A stretch of DNA of 64,000 nt, taken from positions 1,488,001 to 1,552,000 of the forward strand of contig NZ_CP095491.1 in NCBI RefSeq assembly GCF_023028105.1, written 5' to 3'. The notes beneath the pieces are model-generated. The model was given only the letters and a program-made list of their open reading frames with translations, did no database searches and had not been told where the DNA came from. Origin of the DNA: Halosolutus gelatinilyticus (GTDB taxonomy: Archaea > Halobacteriota > Halobacteria > Halobacteriales > Natrialbaceae). This document shows positions 60,999-64,000 of the stretch, one piece after another. The number at the start of each line of letters is the position of its first letter. Positions within the stretch are counted from its first letter, which is position 1. A program made the position numbers and the translations under genes.

Positions 60999-63395
60999 AT
61001 GAGTACGGCAGGCATGACGAACTGGCGGATGGTGTTCGGCCACGACGAACCCTACGACGAGCAGGTCGACGGCATCGAGACCGCCATCGAAACCGCTCGG
61101 GACGGCGGCTATTCCGTCGTCGAGGGCGCCTGTGGCACCGGAAAGACGATGATCGCGCTCACCGCGGGGATCGACCTCGTTCGCGATCCGGACACCGACT
61201 ACGAGCGCGTGTTCGTGCTCACGAGCGTCAAACAGCAACTGCGCCAGTTCGAAGCCGACCTCGAGACCATCAACGAGAACCTGCCCGACGACTGGAACCC
61301 GGTTTCGGGACTCACCCTCGTCGGCAAGGCCGACGTCTGCCCGTACAACCGCGCGAACGCGGGCGGAATCGACGACGGAAACGTCTACGATCGCTGCGAG
61401 ACGCTGCGCGATCGGACTCGCGACTTGACGGGCGAGGGGGGCGACACGACGACGGGGACCCTCGCCGCGCGCGCCCGCCAGCAACAGACCGGCCTGGCCG
61501 ACAGCGGGCGGACCGCCACCACCGCCCGGTTCCTCGAAACGGCGGGGGAACCGGCGCCCTACCCGCTCGACATGCCGACCTACTCGGACGGCGGCCCCGT
61601 CGGCGCGGAAACCGAGTACTGTCCGTTCTACGCGCAGTACCTCGAGGACCTCCCGGACGACGAGGAAGGCTCTCCAGTCGAAGCGGTCCCCTTCGACTTC
61701 ACCGAGACCGGGATGGTCACGCCCGAGGACCTCGTCGCCCGATCGGTCCGCCGCGGAACCTGCCCGCACTCCGTGATGGGCGCACTCCTGGGCTACGCCG
61801 AGGTCGTCATCGGCAACTACTACCACGCGTTCGATCCCACCACGACGACCGCGTTTACGGGCGCCCTGCTCGACGAGTCGACGTTCGTCGTCTGCGACGA
61901 AGCGCACATGCTCGAACCGCGCGTGCGAGACCTGGTCAGCGACGGCATCGCCGACGCGACGCTGCGGGAGGCCGAGACCGAACTCTCGCGAGTCATCCAG
62001 CCCGTGAAGTTCGAACGCGAGGGTCGACGCGCCGAGGGCGGCTCCAAAACCGCCGACGCCGACCTCGTCCGCTCGGAACTCGCGGACACGGACGTCTCCT
62101 TCGACGAACTCGTTCGAACCCTCGAGTTCCTCCGGGACCTCCGCGGGGAACTCGATCGGCGGGTGACGGCCCACCTCGATCGCCACTACCGGGGTTGGGA
62201 GTCGAACCTGACCGATCTCGAAGACGAGGAGATCCCGCTTCGCGATCCGCGAGAGCCGGCCGAGGACGAGATCACCGAGTGGGCGAGAAACGCGGGCTAC
62301 ACGGATGTCGACTGGATCCGCTCGGAGACGGTCGGCGCCGTCGTCGCGCGCATCCTGAACGAGGCCGAAGACGAAGATCGGACGCGCGCCGCGCCCGCCG
62401 TCGGTCGCGTCCTCGGCGAGTGGTACCGCCGGGGCCACACCGACTACTTCCGGGAGATCGAACTCGAACGCACCTGGAACGAGACCGAACCCGCCGACTC
62501 GTGGCGCCGCGCGTACACCGCCAGACTCGCCCTGCACAACTGCGTCCCGAGCGACGCGATCGGTGCGCGCCTCGACGCGTTCGGCGGCGGCATTCTGATG
62601 AGCGCGACCCTCGAACCGATGGACGCCTTCACCGAGGTGACGGGACTCCGGTACCTGGCGCGCGAGGAGGACAGACCGGTCGTCGAGCGCCGCTACGGGT
62701 TGCACTTTCCGGCGGAGAACCGCGAGAGTTTCGCCGTCGCCGCGCCCAAGTTCACCTACGACAACCGGGGGAGACCGGGAGACGACAACCCGACCCGCAC
62801 GCACTACGCGGACGCGATCGCGAAGGTCGCCCGCCTCCCCGGGAACGTCCTCGTCGGCATGCCGAGCTATTCGGAAGCGGAGTGGGCCGCCGGCGTCCTC
62901 GAGGATCGCGTCGACAAGCCGATCCTGCTCGACGCCGCGAGCGACGACGAGACGACCCGGTCGCTCAAAGCCGAGTTCTTCGCCGGCGACGGGAAGGTGC
63001 TCGTCACGAGCCTCCGGGGAACGCTCACCGAGGGCGTCGACTACAGCGGCGATCGCCTCGCGGCCGCCGTCGTCTGCGGCGTCCCGATCGTCAACACCTC
63101 CAGCCCCCGGACGAAGGCCGTCCGGCGGGCCTACGACGACGAGTTCGAGGACGGATTCACCTACGCGCTGACTATCCCCGCCGTCCGCAAAGCCCGGCAG
63201 GCGATCGGCCGGGTCATCCGCAGCCCCGAGGACGTCGGCGTTCGCGTCCTGCTCGACGAGCGCTACGCTCGCGACAGCTGGGATTCGGTTCGTCAGTTCT
63301 TCCCCGCGGACGACGAGTTTCAGCCGGTGAGCCCCGATATGCTGGAACACGGGCTCGATCGGTTCCGATCGCGGCTCGCGTCGCGCTCGTCGTAG
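60999..63395 (+). CDS. XPD/Rad3-type ATP-dependent DNA helicase (Fe-S)
   Basis: This 798-residue superfamily 2 helicase has VVEGACGTGKTMIAL (motif I), LTSVKQQLRQFE (Ia), VVCDEAHMLEPR (DEAH box, motif II), GGILMSATLEPMD (III), LVGMPSYSEAE (IV), VTSLRGTLTEGVDY (V) and QAIGRVIRSPEDVG (VI). Four cysteines (in ADVCPYN, YDRCETL, EYCPFYA and GTCPHSV) fit the XPD [4Fe-4S] cluster. It unwinds DNA 5' to 3' and acts in repair. The ATG at 60999 is preferred; 61014 is an alternative. The frame open upstream is not family-like. Confidence 0.92.
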   Translation: MSTAGMTNWRMVFGHDEPYDEQVDGIETAIETARDGGYSVVEGACGTGKTMIALTAGIDLVRDPDTDYERVFVLTSVKQQLRQFEADLETINENLPDDWNPVSGLTLVGKADVCPYNRANAGGIDDGNVYDRCETLRDRTRDLTGEGGDTTTGTLAARARQQQTGLADSGRTATTARFLETAGEPAPYPLDMPTYSDGGPVGAETEYCPFYAQYLEDLPDDEEGSPVEAVPFDFTETGMVTPEDLVARSVRRGTCPHSVMGALLGYAEVVIGNYYHAFDPTTTTAFTGALLDESTFVVCDEAHMLEPRVRDLVSDGIADATLREAETELSRVIQPVKFEREGRRAEGGSKTADADLVRSELADTDVSFDELVRTLEFLRDLRGELDRRVTAHLDRHYRGWESNLTDLEDEEIPLRDPREPAEDEITEWARNAGYTDVDWIRSETVGAVVARILNEAEDEDRTRAAPAVGRVLGEWYRRGHTDYFREIELERTWNETEPADSWRRAYTARLALHNCVPSDAIGARLDAFGGGILMSATLEPMDAFTEVTGLRYLAREEDRPVVERRYGLHFPAENRESFAVAAPKFTYDNRGRPGDDNPTRTHYADAIAKVARLPGNVLVGMPSYSEAEWAAGVLEDRVDKPILLDAASDDETTRSLKAEFFAGDGKVLVTSLRGTLTEGVDYSGDRLAAAVVCGVPIVNTSSPRTKAVRRAYDDEFEDGFTYALTIPAVRKARQAIGRVIRSPEDVGVRVLLDERYARDSWDSVRQFFPADDEFQPVSPDMLEHGLDRFRSRLASRSS

Positions 63396-63446
63396 CGAGT
63401 TGCGAGCCGCCGTCTCGCAGCCGCGATCCGCGGACCGTCGACGGAC

Positions 63447-64000
63447 TCAGTTTCGATCCGGCACTCGCTCTCGTCGCTCGACGCCCGCGCCGCCCGTGTC
63501 ACCGGCCGTCGATCGCGCCGTCCCGTCCTGAAGGCGGAGCTCGATCCGGCGCTCGAACTCGTCCTCAGATAGCTCGCCGTTCGCGTACTGCCGTTTCAGA
63601 TCGCCGAACGGATCGCTCGCGGCCGGTTCGGGGGTGTCGACTTCCGCGGCCGACGCGGCGGAATCGCGTCGTTTCGGGGATTCGGATTCTCGGCCGCTCG
63701 GGATCGCGCGCTCGTCGGTCCTCGAGCGCGGGTACGCGTCGGCCGACTCGATATTGCCGATGAGCGAGAGGTACACCGGCCAGAGGACCGCCAGCGAGAG
63801 GGCCAACGCCGGCAGTCCCAGCCCGAGGAGCGCGGGCAGCCAGAACAACGCGGCGAGCGATAGCCCCCACCGCGGGACTTCGAACAGGGCCAGCGCCAGC
63901 AGCCAGAGCCCGGACATCCCGGTCGTCGATCCGAGAAGCGTCCGCCCGAGCCACCCGTCGGGCGTGTACCGTTCGACGAGCGCGTGCCACCGCCCGAGGC
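63447..64000 (-). CDS. SHOCT-domain membrane protein, 5' end at or beyond window edge
   Basis: The visible frame has a hydrophobic region of about two to three helices (LWLLALALFEVPRWGLSLAALFW and LPALLGLGLPALALSLAVLWPVYLSL). An Arg/Ser/Glu-rich linker follows, then a SHOCT motif near the end (DPFGDLKRQYANGELSEDEFERRIELRL). SHOCT domains are short helical-hairpin oligomerisation modules. The frame stays open to the last base with plausible residues (RWHALVERYTPDGWLGRTLLG), so the true start is probably outside the window; the ATG at 63917 would be a shorter alternative. Confidence 0.75.
   Translation of the reverse strand, partial: LGRWHALVERYTPDGWLGRTLLGSTTGMSGLWLLALALFEVPRWGLSLAALFWLPALLGLGLPALALSLAVLWPVYLSLIGNIESADAYPRSRTDERAIPSGRESESPKRRDSAASAAEVDTPEPAASDPFGDLKRQYANGELSEDEFERRIELRLQDGTARSTAGDTGGAGVERRERVPDRN

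Noticed and set aside
60771-63350. 859-codon frame antisense to the XPD-type helicase
   Set aside because: Same composition artefact; no family motif and no promoter.

Overview
The window is chromosomal DNA of a halophilic archaeon (class Halobacteria). The evidence is the high G+C content, the acidic (Asp/Glu-rich) proteins, TATA boxes about 25-32 nt before start codons (leaderless genes), and many lineage-specific families: SAMP2, an HTH_10 regulator, DUF2270, PolD DP1, archaeal Orc1/Cdc6 and OapA/B/C. The gene mix suggests Natrialbaceae or a relative, but this is not proved. I see no CRISPR array, insertion sequence, rRNA or tRNA.

Layout. 0-9.6 kb: a membrane protein cut by the window edge, a CNNM/CorC-type protein, a glutaredoxin/redoxin pair, a Sua5/YrdC enzyme, a stand-alone Cas4-like protein, a Cmi4-like protein, a membrane-bound HdrD-like Fe-S oxidoreductase and a Tat-exported beta-propeller protein. 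9.8-24.5 kb: mixed housekeeping genes (alaS, rfcS, SAMP2) between several homologues that have lost catalytic residues (adenylate-forming enzyme, alpha/beta hydrolase, histidine kinase). 24.5-36 kb: a betaine-catabolism neighbourhood made of glyA, a BCCT transporter, an IlvA-type dehydratase, dimethylglycine dehydrogenase-GcvT, monomeric sarcosine oxidase, a Rieske oxygenase and an HTH_10 regulator. 36-47.8 kb: small proteins, tryptophanase, two acyl-CoA synthetases, an ABC-2 exporter, aspartate kinase and an amidohydrolase. 47.9-56.3 kb: the chromosomal origin neighbourhood polD1-sec11-orc1-[oriC]-oapA-oapB-oapC. 56.5-64 kb: a 30-residue membrane microprotein, conserved hypotheticals, a methyltransferase, DUF1684, an Hsp20-like protein, an XPD-type helicase and a SHOCT protein cut by the right edge.

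How the genes fit together. In the betaine region, uptake (BCCT), oxygenative demethylation (Rieske), demethylation with one-carbon transfer to folate (DMGDH-GcvT) and sarcosine oxidation would yield glycine. SHMT (glyA) could condense glycine with the recovered methylene group to serine, and the dehydratase could send serine to pyruvate. This is inference from family assignments and gene order.

In the origin region a 1.6-kb non-coding gap beside orc1 holds two outward-facing origin recognition boxes (ORBs) around an A+T-rich core. A third ORB overlaps the likely orc1 promoter. Three more lie inside the coding sequences of orc1 and polD1, all in low-complexity protein linkers. The A+T-rich core also has five CTAG tetranucleotides within 87 bp. 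These are the most unusual signals in the window.
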